Virus record (IMG/VR): IMGVR_UViG_3300042451_000939
Span: 1-37,852 of that record
Direction: 5' to 3' (one strand)
DNA: 37,852 nt
Origin: a virus
Made by a program: the position numbers and the translations under genes. Positions 23,220 to 30,516 of this stretch are shown one piece after another. Position 1 is the stretch's first letter. Each line of letters begins with the position of its first letter. Under the pieces are notes generated by a model. The model was not told the origin of the DNA. It did no database searches and was given only the letters and a program-made list of their open reading frames with translations.

Positions 23220-23600
23220 ATGAAAGGAAGAATCAGTCCGTATGTTTTCCCAGGTATTAAAAAAGAGGACCTCCCCGAAAAAAGTAGTAAGTTTAAGAGA
23301 AACAAAATCAGCCCAATAGAGATTTTACGAATAGTTGGGGATTACCATTCCATTTCAGTAGAAGATATTATACGCAAATACAATAAGCGTGAGGTTTCAG
23401 ACGCTCGTCATATGTTCTGTAAGATAATGAAAACTGAGTTTAAATACAGTTTAAAGTCGATTGGCGACATCTTAAATGGTAGAGACCATACAACTATCAT
23501 TCATTCAATTAACACCTTTAATGACCGTTCTAAGTTCGAAGAAGGGTACGCCGAAGATTACGAAAAGATTGTAGAAAAAATAAATTCTAAAATAAATTAG
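23220..23600 (+). CDS. Stand-alone DnaA domain IV-like DNA-binding protein
   Basis: Domain IV of DnaA binds the DnaA box through a helix-turn-helix. Residues about 30-105 match it: SPIEILRIVGDYHSISVEDI, then SDARHMFCKIMK and SLKSIGDILNGRDHTTIIHSI. GRDHTTIIHS (88-97) is the DnaA signature motif. There is no AAA+ ATPase domain. The protein could recognise DnaA-box-like sites in the phage or host origin, acting as a competitor of host DnaA, a replication initiator adaptor or a transcription factor. It has its own class A promoter. Confidence 0.82.
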   Translation: MKGRISPYVFPGIKKEDLPEKSSKFKRNKISPIEILRIVGDYHSISVEDIIRKYNKREVSDARHMFCKIMKTEFKYSLKSIGDILNGRDHTTIIHSINTFNDRSKFEEGYAEDYEKIVEKINSKIN

Positions 23601-23605
23601 AATAT

Positions 23606-23637
23606 TTTGGCATATTCCAAAAAAACATATATCTTTG
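23606..23637 (+). promoter_or_regulatory. Class A promoter, near-leaderless start
   Basis: TTTGGCATATTCC begins at 23606 and TATCTTTG is at 23630-23637. Transcription is expected at about 23641, and the ATG starts at 23642, so the transcript is essentially leaderless. Confidence 0.78.
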
Positions 23638-23641
23638 TCAA

Positions 23642-24211
23642 ATGAAAACATTAATAATACATCCGTCGGACCCAAGCACATCCTTTTTGGATATCGTTTA
23701 TGAGTCCATTCCAAACAAAACAGTAATCACTGGTGGAATAACAAAAGATGAAGTAAGAAAACTTATCGGGGAACACGATAGAGTAATGATGATGGGACAC
23801 GGTAGTCCTGCTGGTTTATTCGCAGTAGGTCAGTTCACCGACCCAAGTTCAGGTAGTAGATGGGGTGCATCGTATATCATTGATGACACAATGGTTCCTT
23901 TATTATCAGAGAAAGACAACTCAGTATTCATTTGGTGTAACGCTGATAAGTTTGTTGATGGTTTTGGGTTGAAGGGTTTCTATAGTGGAATGTTCATCAG
24001 CGAAGTTGGTGAGGCTAGTTACTGTGGATTACCTGGAACACCACAAGAGGTTGTTGATGAATCTAACTATGGGTTTGTTAACATCATCTCAAAACACATC
24101 AACGAAGATACCGAGTCTATCTATGATAAGGTAAGAAATGAATATGGATTAATCGCAGAAGAAAATCCAGTGGCACTTTATAATCACAAACGTTTATATA
24201 AATCAATTTAA
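23642..24211 (+). CDS. Candidate caspase-fold (clan CD) cysteine peptidase
   Basis: A hydrophobic strand ending in His-Gly (DRVMMMGHGSP, His53) is followed about 46 residues later by a hydrophobic strand ending in Cys (NSVFIWCNAD, Cys99). This is the arrangement of clan CD caspase-like peptidases. The N-terminus (MKTLIIHPSD) is a typical strand. The length of 189 residues would be one domain. The gene has a class A promoter with no leader. The match rests on two motifs and spacing only. Alternatively it may be another alpha/beta fold protein with a chance GHG. It starts an apparent operon with 24213 and 24493. Confidence 0.5.
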   Translation: MKTLIIHPSDPSTSFLDIVYESIPNKTVITGGITKDEVRKLIGEHDRVMMMGHGSPAGLFAVGQFTDPSSGSRWGASYIIDDTMVPLLSEKDNSVFIWCNADKFVDGFGLKGFYSGMFISEVGEASYCGLPGTPQEVVDESNYGFVNIISKHINEDTESIYDKVRNEYGLIAEENPVALYNHKRLYKSI

Positions 24212-24212
24212 T

Positions 24213-24491
24213 ATGTCAGAAGAACTTTACTATCCGGCGGCAGAAAATTTCTTGAAGAGATACAACATTCAAGCGAGTAATCACATTGTAGACATCATCG
24301 TTTCTATTATGAGAACGAGAGACAATGTGGGTTGGCAAGGTGGAGACTTTGTACAATCAATAGTGAATAATAATTTAACAGAGGCAGTACTCAGAGCTGA
24401 TAATGATTGTATCAATCATTTAAAAACATTTGTTTTAGCTTTACGTAACTGTTATCCCGTTGAAGAAATGACATTTCATAAAGTAGATTAA
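24213..24491 (+). CDS. Unknown helical protein, 92 aa
   Basis: The ATG is 1 base after the previous stop. The product is soluble and helical, with EELYYPAAENFLKRYN, LKTFVLALRNCYPVEEM and several short loops. It has no catalytic motif and no recognised family. Cotranslation with the caspase-fold candidate suggests a partner or a substrate of it, but this is only inferred from position. Confidence 0.6.
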   Translation: MSEELYYPAAENFLKRYNIQASNHIVDIIVSIMRTRDNVGWQGGDFVQSIVNNNLTEAVLRADNDCINHLKTFVLALRNCYPVEEMTFHKVD

Positions 24492-24492
24492 T

Positions 24493-24696
24493 ATGGGACC
24501 GAACACTGAAAGAGAAATCTACAAAAAACAAAGTATCCAACTATCAGAGGATGCTAAGAAGTCAATAACAATACCATCCTCAATCATATTAACGACTGAG
24601 GATGATTGTATGCTTGGTAAGATTGTCAGGCATCTAATGACTACTAAAATTGAAGAGTGTAATAAACATATCGACCATATGTCAAATCTAAAATAA
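24493..24696 (+). CDS. Unknown small protein, 67 aa
   Basis: MGPNTEREIYKKQSIQLSED is followed by a serine- and isoleucine-rich strand (SIIPSSIILTTEDD-like) and a helix with EECNKHIDHMS. It begins 1 base after the 92-aa gene and ends 3 bases before the methyltransferase-like gene. No family recognised. Confidence 0.55.
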   Translation: MGPNTEREIYKKQSIQLSEDAKKSITIPSSIILTTEDDCMLGKIVRHLMTTKIEECNKHIDHMSNLK

Positions 24697-24699
24697 ATT

Positions 24700-25353
24700 A
24701 TGAAGGTATTAATTGCTTGCGAATTCAGTGGAACTGTTAGAGATTGGTTCACAAAAATGGGACACGATGCGACATCTTGTGATCTTGAACCATCAGAAAC
24801 TCCTGGTAAACATTACCAAGGAAATGTCTTAGACATATTAGACCAAGGTTGGGACTTGATGATTGCGCATCCACCTTGTACTTACTTAACTGTAACAGGT
24901 AACAAATGGTTTTATCATCCTGAAGATGGACATCTACCAACATCAGAACGTAGACCACATCCGAGGTTTCCTGATAGACAACAACGTAGGAAGGAAGGTA
25001 TTGAATTCTTTATGGCATTAGCTAACGCACCCATACCAAGAATTGCAATTGAGAACCCTATTGGTGTGATGAGTACTATATGGAGAAAACCTGACCAGGT
25101 TGTTCACCCTTGGCAATTTGGACACGAGGCAAGTAAGAGTACTTGTTTATGGTTGAAGGGATTACCATTACTAACACCAACTAAGATTGTAAGTAAAGGT
25201 GAGTTCATCACATACAAGAGTGGTAAGAGAATGTCTAAGTGGTATGCTGAAGCGGCATCAAAAGACCCAAAAGAAAGAGAAAGAATTCGTAACAGAACCT
25301 TTGATGGAATTGCAAGTGCGTTTGTTCATCAGTGGGGTTCATTAAACGATTAA
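24700..25353 (+). CDS. C5-cytosine methyltransferase-fold protein, second compact copy
   Basis: Motif I is LIACEFSGTVRDWF (4-17), the PCxx loop is AHPPCTYLTVTG with Cys60, and motif VI is AIENPIGVMS (Glu118). A short recognition region with DRQQRRKEGIEFFMALANAP precedes motif VI, and the C-terminal IRNRTFDGIASAFVHQWGSL resembles motif X. It is 217 residues long and related in plan to the 204-residue protein at 8705, but the two share little sequence. It may modify DNA or a nucleotide. It is followed by DNA ligase after 1 base. Confidence 0.78.
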   Translation: MKVLIACEFSGTVRDWFTKMGHDATSCDLEPSETPGKHYQGNVLDILDQGWDLMIAHPPCTYLTVTGNKWFYHPEDGHLPTSERRPHPRFPDRQQRRKEGIEFFMALANAPIPRIAIENPIGVMSTIWRKPDQVVHPWQFGHEASKSTCLWLKGLPLLTPTKIVSKGEFITYKSGKRMSKWYAEAASKDPKERERIRNRTFDGIASAFVHQWGSLND

Positions 25354-25354
25354 T

Positions 25355-26446
25355 ATGAAACTAGAAACGATATATAAGAAAACCAAAGGTAATAAGATTC
25401 AGGAGTGGACAATTGAAGTTGAAGGTAATAAACACCGAACAATTTCAGGACAAACTGATGGATTGAAAGTTACAAGTGAGTGGACTGTATGTAAAGGTAA
25501 GAACACTGGTAAGTCTAATCAAACTACAGATGAGGAACAAGCCGTTGCTGAAGCTCACGCTAAGAGAAAGATTAAACTTGAAAGAGGTTATTTTGAAGAC
25601 ATCAATTCAATTGATGAGAAACAATACTTCGAACCAATGTTGGCAAGTAAATGGGAAGACCATAAAGATAAAGTTAGTTACCCAATCTTCTCACAACCAA
25701 AGTTAGATGGTATTCGTTGTATCGTTAAGTCTGATGGTATGTGGAGTAGAAACGGTAAACAAATATTATCCGCACCACACATCTTCGAATCAATGAAACC
25801 ATTGTTCGACGAGAATCCTAATCACATATTCGATGGTGAATTGTATTGTGATAAACTAGCCAACGACTTCAATAAGATTGTGTCCTTAGTTAAGAAAACT
25901 AAACCAACACAAGAAGATTTAGATGAGTGTTCAAGAGTAATCAAATATCATATCTACGATTTCCCATCACAAGGTGGAACGTTCTTTGAAAGGTTCCGAG
26001 CGTTATATGGTGTTAAGTTACCATCTACTTGTGAATACGTTACAACTCATCCAGTTGGTGATGAGAATAAAGTTATGGAACTTTATGAGAAGTATGTTGA
26101 GTATGGTTATGAAGGACAGATACTTCGTGTTAATTCACACTATGAAAACAAACGTAGTAAATCATTACTTAAACATAAATCATTCGTTGATGAAGAGTAT
26201 GTAATCATTGATGTGGTTGAGGGTGAAGGTAATAAGAGTGGACAGGTTGGGTATATGGTATTTGAAATAGATGGGAAGACATTTAAATCAAACGTTAAAT
26301 GTTCCTGGGAGGAAGGTGCACAACTACTGAAAGATAAACAAAACTTAATAGGTAAGAAGGCAACCATTAAATATTTCAATTTAACACCAGACGGTATACC
26401 TAGATTTCCTTACGTTATCAATATTGATAGAGAAAGCTACGAATAA
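25355..26446 (+). CDS. ATP-dependent DNA ligase with N-terminal WGR-like domain
   Basis: DNA ligases seal nicks using ATP. The adenylated lysine is in SQPKLDGIRC (motif I, Lys116). HIFDGELYCD is motif III/IIIa, GYEGQILR is motif IV, and KSLLKHKSF is the motif V region; the OB fold ends the protein. The N-terminal 80 residues (WTIEVEGNKHRTISGQ, then KGKNTGKSNQTTDEEQAVAEA) resemble a WGR-type DNA-binding module fused to the ligase. At 363 residues it is a small phage-type ligase. It probably acts in replication and in repair with the nucleases in this window. Confidence 0.9.
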   Translation: MKLETIYKKTKGNKIQEWTIEVEGNKHRTISGQTDGLKVTSEWTVCKGKNTGKSNQTTDEEQAVAEAHAKRKIKLERGYFEDINSIDEKQYFEPMLASKWEDHKDKVSYPIFSQPKLDGIRCIVKSDGMWSRNGKQILSAPHIFESMKPLFDENPNHIFDGELYCDKLANDFNKIVSLVKKTKPTQEDLDECSRVIKYHIYDFPSQGGTFFERFRALYGVKLPSTCEYVTTHPVGDENKVMELYEKYVEYGYEGQILRVNSHYENKRSKSLLKHKSFVDEEYVIIDVVEGEGNKSGQVGYMVFEIDGKTFKSNVKCSWEEGAQLLKDKQNLIGKKATIKYFNLTPDGIPRFPYVINIDRESYE

Positions 26447-26456
26447 AAAATAAAAT

Positions 26457-26630
26457 ATGAAAATTACAATGAAGTATGAGATTGTTTTGGGTGAGGAAGT
26501 TGTTGAATGTGATTCACTTGAGCAAGCGGAGAGGAGATTAAAAAGTTTAAGATCGTCTGAAACTGAATGTTATTTAGTTAGGAAAGAATTTAAAGGTGAA
26601 AACTTAATAGAAGAATTTTACGTGGGTTAA
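26457..26630 (+). CDS. Small unknown protein (57 aa)
   Basis: ATG at 26457 opens MKITMKYEIVLGEEVVECDS, followed by LEQAERRLKS and a strand-rich C-terminus (ECYLVRKEFKGENLIEEF). It follows the ligase and precedes the next gene by 1 base. The two strands and one helix suggest a compact soluble fold. No family recognised. Confidence 0.6.
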   Translation: MKITMKYEIVLGEEVVECDSLEQAERRLKSLRSSETECYLVRKEFKGENLIEEFYVG

Positions 26631-26631
26631 T

Positions 26632-26826
26632 ATGGAAATAGTAAAAAATATATTAGTATTGGCATTGTCGATTGTGTTTGGATCTGGAATTTGGTATGTG
26701 ATATTTTGGTTCATATCAAATGAACCTAATTTATTCACGTGGCATTGGATTACTAAAGTATTGTATTTGTTATTTGCTGCGTCGTCTTCTCAAGGTATTT
26801 TTGAGGGGTTAACAAAGAATTCATAA
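26632..26826 (+). CDS. Small two-TM membrane protein (64 aa)
   Basis: Two hydrophobic segments (about 4-26 and 40-55) are joined by a loop with SNEPNLFTWHWITK. It may be a holin-like or membrane accessory protein, but neither charge pattern nor neighbours identify it. It ends just before the class A promoter of the next gene. Confidence 0.6.
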   Translation: MEIVKNILVLALSIVFGSGIWYVIFWFISNEPNLFTWHWITKVLYLLFAASSSQGIFEGLTKNS

Positions 26827-26831
26827 AATAT

Positions 26832-26863
26832 TTTGGAATATTCTAGAATAAATTATACCTTTG
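26832..26863 (+). promoter_or_regulatory. Class A promoter with 12-bp palindrome, near-leaderless
   Basis: TTTGGAATATTC at 26832-26843 and TACCTTTG at 26856-26863, 20 bases after TTTG. The perfect palindrome TATTCTAGAATA (26839-26850) lies between them. The ATG at 26869 is only 5 bases after the -7, so the leader should be 0-3 bases. Confidence 0.78.
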
Positions 26864-26868
26864 GAATT

Positions 26869-27285
26869 ATGAAAGTAATGATACTATTTTTATTATTATT
26901 CCCGAAGGCAATTGGTCACAACAATCTAACACGTGAAATACCAGTAAGTAAACACGTAGAACCTATTAAGGTTGAGGTTGTAACATTAACAACGTACAGT
27001 CCAACCCAAGGTGAAACAGATTCAACACCAAACATTACCGCTTCAGGTTTTAAAATAGATACTGATAACCCAAAGAAACACAAAATCATTGCGGTATCAA
27101 GAGATTTAAAACGTAAGTGGAAGTTTAATCAGAAGGTTAGAATTAGAAAAGCGGGAAAGTATAATGGTGTTTACACCGTTAAGGATGTAATGAACAAGAG
27201 ACATAAGAAACGAATTGATATTCTTGTTGGGTCAAAAGAAAAACCAATTAAATTAAAAGGAGTTGAAGTTACTCTACTAAAATAA
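26869..27285 (+). CDS. Secreted 3D-domain (double-psi beta-barrel) protein
   Basis: I use ATG at 26869 (MKVMILFLLLFPKAIGH), a signal peptide, because the promoter leaves no room for the longer frame. TTYSPTQGETDSTPNITASG, then HKIIAVSRDLKRKWKFNQKV and YTVKDVMNKRHKKRIDILVG, fit the 3D/RlpA-like barrel, with aspartates in D-V-M and I-D-I-L. Such proteins often act as peptidoglycan glycosidases, or bind it, in the periplasm. It is an additional wall-active protein besides the ones at 1357 and 12729. Confidence 0.75.
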   Translation: MKVMILFLLLFPKAIGHNNLTREIPVSKHVEPIKVEVVTLTTYSPTQGETDSTPNITASGFKIDTDNPKKHKIIAVSRDLKRKWKFNQKVRIRKAGKYNGVYTVKDVMNKRHKKRIDILVGSKEKPIKLKGVEVTLLK

Positions 27286-27289
27286 TCAT

Positions 27290-27532
27290 ATGTTATTCAA
27301 ATACACAATTAGTTTGGAGGTTGAAGTTGAGTTTGAGGCACCATTGTTAGGTGCCGACAACACCAAACATAAAAGAAAATACGCGGGTTCAATCGCAAAG
27401 AAAACACTCCAAGAAATGATAAGTCTTAATAGCACCTCATTGATTGTTGATAGAAATATTGAAGAGGACAACTTTAATGGAACAATTAAAGGTAGAGCAC
27501 ATTTAGGTAAATCGGAAAAGAATAAATACTAA
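27290..27532 (+). CDS. Unknown small protein, 80 aa
   Basis: A beta-strand start (MLFKYTISLEVEVEFEAP) is followed by a basic helix (KHKRKYAGSIAKKTLQEMIS) and a hydrophilic tail. No catalytic motif or membrane segment. It lies 4 bases after the previous gene and is followed by a coiled-coil ORF. The function is not assigned. Confidence 0.55.
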   Translation: MLFKYTISLEVEVEFEAPLLGADNTKHKRKYAGSIAKKTLQEMISLNSTSLIVDRNIEEDNFNGTIKGRAHLGKSEKNKY

Positions 27533-27536
27533 TGGG

Positions 27537-27665
27537 ATGAGCGATAGAGATCTTAAATTAGATTCAAAATACAATATAGTTAGAAGAGTTGTTGAGTTAG
27601 AGAAAAGAGTATCGGAACTAGAAGATAAAATAAAAAAATTAACAACAGATAACCCAACCAAATAA
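27537..27665 (+). CDS. Coiled-coil micro-protein (42 aa)
   Basis: ATG at 27537 encodes MSDRDLKLDSKYNIVRRVVE with a leucine heptad (LEKRVSELEDKIKKL). It is a probable homodimer or trimer coil. The stop overlaps the next ATG (TAATG), which supports it as a real gene in the operon. Confidence 0.55.
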   Translation: MSDRDLKLDSKYNIVRRVVELEKRVSELEDKIKKLTTDNPTK

Positions 27666-27865
27666 TGGATAGATTCAATTATGTTATTGCAAGATTGTGG
27701 TCAGAAGAGGAGAATCAATTAAATTGTTACACCTTCCACACCACAGTATTTTATGGTGACATTGAAGATGCTAAGAACACTTTAGAATTTATTAAGGGTA
27801 GGGCGGACGAAGACAAGGTAGACAAGTATCAAATTTACAGAATTAACGATGAACCACTAAGATGA
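27665..27865 (+). CDS. Unknown small protein, 66 aa
   Basis: MDRFNYVIARLWSEEENQLN, then a polar helix with FIKGRADEDKVDKYQIY. It is soluble and acidic. It overlaps the following gene by 4 bases (ATGA), so is likely cotranslated. No family recognised. Confidence 0.55.
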   Translation: MDRFNYVIARLWSEEENQLNCYTFHTTVFYGDIEDAKNTLEFIKGRADEDKVDKYQIYRINDEPLR

Positions 27866-28515
27866 TAAACAATATTGAAATTATTAAACCGTTATTAAAT
27901 TTCTCCGACGCCGGAGATTTTTATATGCTGTACGTTTTCAAACGTAAGAAGGATCAACCAGAAGGTGAGAAAGATAATCATCAGTCGGTTAGAACAATCA
28001 AAACATATTGTATTGAGAGTATCGAACATCTAGAACGTAGATACGATGAGGTTATTCAAATGTGCGAGATGTTTAAAGCAAGAGCATACATTCACGTTCA
28101 GAAACAAAATCATTTCGACGTGTCACTGAATATGATGGTATCATTAGCTCAACGAATTCAGAACGGACAACATAATCAAAAAGGTTTATTCGATTCCGTT
28201 GTGGGTCAAATTAAAACTAGTGAGAAGAGATGGATTATTGATGTTGATGGAATGACAACACCATCACCACTTATGGTTGCACACATTGAATATAATTGTA
28301 AACCAATAACCGAAGTTGAGTTTGATAAAGTTGGAATACCAACAGGTTATAGTGTTGGTCCAAAGGTTGAGGCAATCATTCCAACCAAGAATGGACATCA
28401 CTTAATCACTAAAAGATTTGATGTTATGAAATTCAAGGAAGAATACCCAAACATCGACATTCAAAAGAAAAACCCAACTCTATTATATTATCCAAACTCA
28501 TTAAATTTATTATAA
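27862..28515 (+). CDS. Candidate AEP/PrimPol-like protein
   Basis: RWIIDVDGMT (Asp127, Asp129) gives a DxD pair and IPTKNGHHLITKRF (His180) gives a Gly-x-His-hydrophobic-x-Lys pattern. Archaeo-eukaryotic primases use an acidic DxD pair and a later sxH motif in this order. The 217-residue length would be a minimal catalytic core with no zinc or helicase domain. It could prime DNA or be a nucleotidyltransferase relative. The evidence is two motifs only; no helicase lies beside it. It is followed by the GHKL gene after a class A promoter. Confidence 0.4.
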   Translation: MINNIEIIKPLLNFSDAGDFYMLYVFKRKKDQPEGEKDNHQSVRTIKTYCIESIEHLERRYDEVIQMCEMFKARAYIHVQKQNHFDVSLNMMVSLAQRIQNGQHNQKGLFDSVVGQIKTSEKRWIIDVDGMTTPSPLMVAHIEYNCKPITEVEFDKVGIPTGYSVGPKVEAIIPTKNGHHLITKRFDVMKFKEEYPNIDIQKKNPTLLYYPNSLNLL

Positions 28516-28521
28516 AATTTT

Positions 28522-28552
28522 TTTGTTATTTCAAAAATATTTTGTATATTTG
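28522..28552 (+). promoter_or_regulatory. Class A promoter for the GHKL gene
   Basis: TTTGTTATTTC (28522-28532), then TATATTTG (28545-28552), 19 bases after TTTG. The leader to the ATG at 28597 is about 40 bases, longer than for the other class A promoters. Confidence 0.75.
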
Positions 28553-28596
28553 TCTTGGTGGTACATTTCCATCGATAACATAAAAAACAAAATAGA

Positions 28597-30168
28597 ATGA
28601 AAAAACAAACAGTGTCCGATAACACAGGTTTATCGGTAGGAGAAAAAACGGGTACTTACGAAGTTAAAGTTCACAGAAGAGTATTCACAGAAGCATTAAG
28701 AAGCGTTGGTTACACCAACGATACAGCCAAGTTCGAATTAATTGCAAATTCGCTTGATGCTGGTTCCAAAAAAATCGAAATTATTTACGATGAGAAAGAA
28801 AACATCTTCCAAATCATTGATGATGGTAAAGGGATGTCTCCCGAAACGTTATTCGACTCAATGAGTTTCGGTGTTGATAAAGATTACGGTAGAACAGATA
28901 CCGGTTATTTCGGTATGGGTTTAAAGACGGCAATCTTAAATCTATTTGATATCCAAAAAGGATTAAGTGATGACCAATATTGGGCAGAGATTGATACCTT
29001 TGATGGAAATGAGGCAACTAAAATTGTGTATGCGCCATTTGTTGACCATTTACATTTTGATGTATATAAGTCAGATAGAAATGAAATCGGAACCAAAATT
29101 ACAATTAAGAATACTCCACATTTTTTGGTTGGTAACTTAAAGAATTCCATTGCAACTTATTTCAGTAAACCGTTGATGAATAACAAATCAAAGATTTATG
29201 TGAGTAAGATTAAAGATGGTGACATCTTAAGAGATGAAGTTACACCAAATGATCCATTATATAGAGATAACAAAGAGTTAAGTAGAAACTATACGTTTGC
29301 AACTATTCAAGGTACTGATGGTACAGAACACGAAATTAAAATCGATGCCGTTTGTCTTGAAGAAGGAAAGATTGATAGACACTCTTGGGATAGAGCAAAT
29401 GTCGACAAAGGTTTCACATTAAAGAAATCGGGCGTTTATATTGTATATGGTGACCAATATATTGAAACAGGTGGTACACTTGGTATCTTGGCACAGCACC
29501 CATCTCAAAATCATATCCGTATTGAGTTTACTGTACCTAAAGAATTAACAGATGTATTCCCAATTAAATTTAACAAGACAAAGAACATTGATAATTTAGA
29601 TAAGAATTTATATCCAAAGTTATCTGATTTGATTGTTAAATTGAAGGAGATGTATTCTTGGGGTTTAAGATTAAGATCTGAAAAAGGTCTATCCGAGCCG
29701 GAAAAAGATATGGTTGATGAGTTGCAGAAACACGAAAACAAACTTAATAGAGCCGCTGAAGATGCTAACTTTAAAAGACCAAAAGAAGATAGGGGACCAA
29801 GAGGTCCTTATGATAAAACCGAAGAAACCGAAGTTGTTGAACAACCAAAGAAGGCAAGAATTAAAAATAAGAAAACATTCAACATTGAATTTGCCGATTT
29901 AGGAGATACTGGTAGATTTTGGTTTTTAACTACTGAACAAGGTAAGTTTAAAGTAACTATTAATATTTCACATCCATTTTATATGAACATTTATTCTGAA
30001 ATGGATACCAATGGAAGATTCTACATTCTTGAAGTTTTGATGTCAATCGCACAAGCACAATATACAACCGAATCCGATTCAATGGGTGATGTCGATATGG
30101 CAATATTTTGGGACGACTTCTGGAGTGAAATGTCTCGTAAATTAAATCATTTAATATCTAAACGATAG
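28597..30168 (+). CDS. GHKL ATPase (MORC/MutL-like N-terminal fold)
   Basis: GHKL proteins bind ATP in a Bergerat fold. The N box is FELIANSLDAG (Asn51), G1 is IDDGKGM (75-80) and G2 is DTGYFGMGLKTA (101-112). This is the same layout as MORC, MutL and Hsp90-type ATPases. A lysine- and proline-rich linker (about 375-410) separates it from a C-terminal region. No kinase, TOPRIM or coiled-coil module is visible, although the MORC-like G2 is strong. MORC-type ATPases compact DNA and act in prokaryotic conflict systems, so a takeover or anti-defence role is possible. It has its own class A promoter. Confidence 0.75.
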   Translation: MKKQTVSDNTGLSVGEKTGTYEVKVHRRVFTEALRSVGYTNDTAKFELIANSLDAGSKKIEIIYDEKENIFQIIDDGKGMSPETLFDSMSFGVDKDYGRTDTGYFGMGLKTAILNLFDIQKGLSDDQYWAEIDTFDGNEATKIVYAPFVDHLHFDVYKSDRNEIGTKITIKNTPHFLVGNLKNSIATYFSKPLMNNKSKIYVSKIKDGDILRDEVTPNDPLYRDNKELSRNYTFATIQGTDGTEHEIKIDAVCLEEGKIDRHSWDRANVDKGFTLKKSGVYIVYGDQYIETGGTLGILAQHPSQNHIRIEFTVPKELTDVFPIKFNKTKNIDNLDKNLYPKLSDLIVKLKEMYSWGLRLRSEKGLSEPEKDMVDELQKHENKLNRAAEDANFKRPKEDRGPRGPYDKTEETEVVEQPKKARIKNKKTFNIEFADLGDTGRFWFLTTEQGKFKVTINISHPFYMNIYSEMDTNGRFYILEVLMSIAQAQYTTESDSMGDVDMAIFWDDFWSEMSRKLNHLISKR

Positions 30169-30200
30169 TGATTAGATTATCAATAGAATTAAATTAAAAT

Positions 30201-30515
30201 ATGGAAACAAGAACAATACAACAAGTTAAGGTTTATTTTCTAATAATGAATCCCGTAACAGATAGAGCCGAATCTGGAAAGATTGCTATGATGTCAACAA
30301 GTAGAGACAGTTTGATATCGGCATATGAAAATGAACGGGTTGACGTCTACGATGATGGTAACTTCAGAAAAGTTTTTAAACAAGGTGGGCCATTAGAATG
30401 GTTTAATCCAATATGGACTTTTGAGGGTAAGGACACATTTGGTCACGGTCTTTCCGAAGATTGGGTAGAGATGGAAAACTTAAATTATATTCAATCAAAA
30501 TATTATTTTGTATAG
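30201..30515 (+). CDS. Unknown soluble protein, 104 aa
   Basis: METRTIQQVKVYFLIMNP begins a strand, followed by loops rich in Gly and Asp (YDDGNFRKVFKQGG) and a conserved-looking GHGLSEDWVEM. It is the first gene after the GHKL gene. No catalytic residues. Probably cotranscribed with 30517 onwards. Unknown. Confidence 0.6.
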   Translation: METRTIQQVKVYFLIMNPVTDRAESGKIAMMSTSRDSLISAYENERVDVYDDGNFRKVFKQGGPLEWFNPIWTFEGKDTFGHGLSEDWVEMENLNYIQSKYYFV

Positions 30516-30516
30516 T

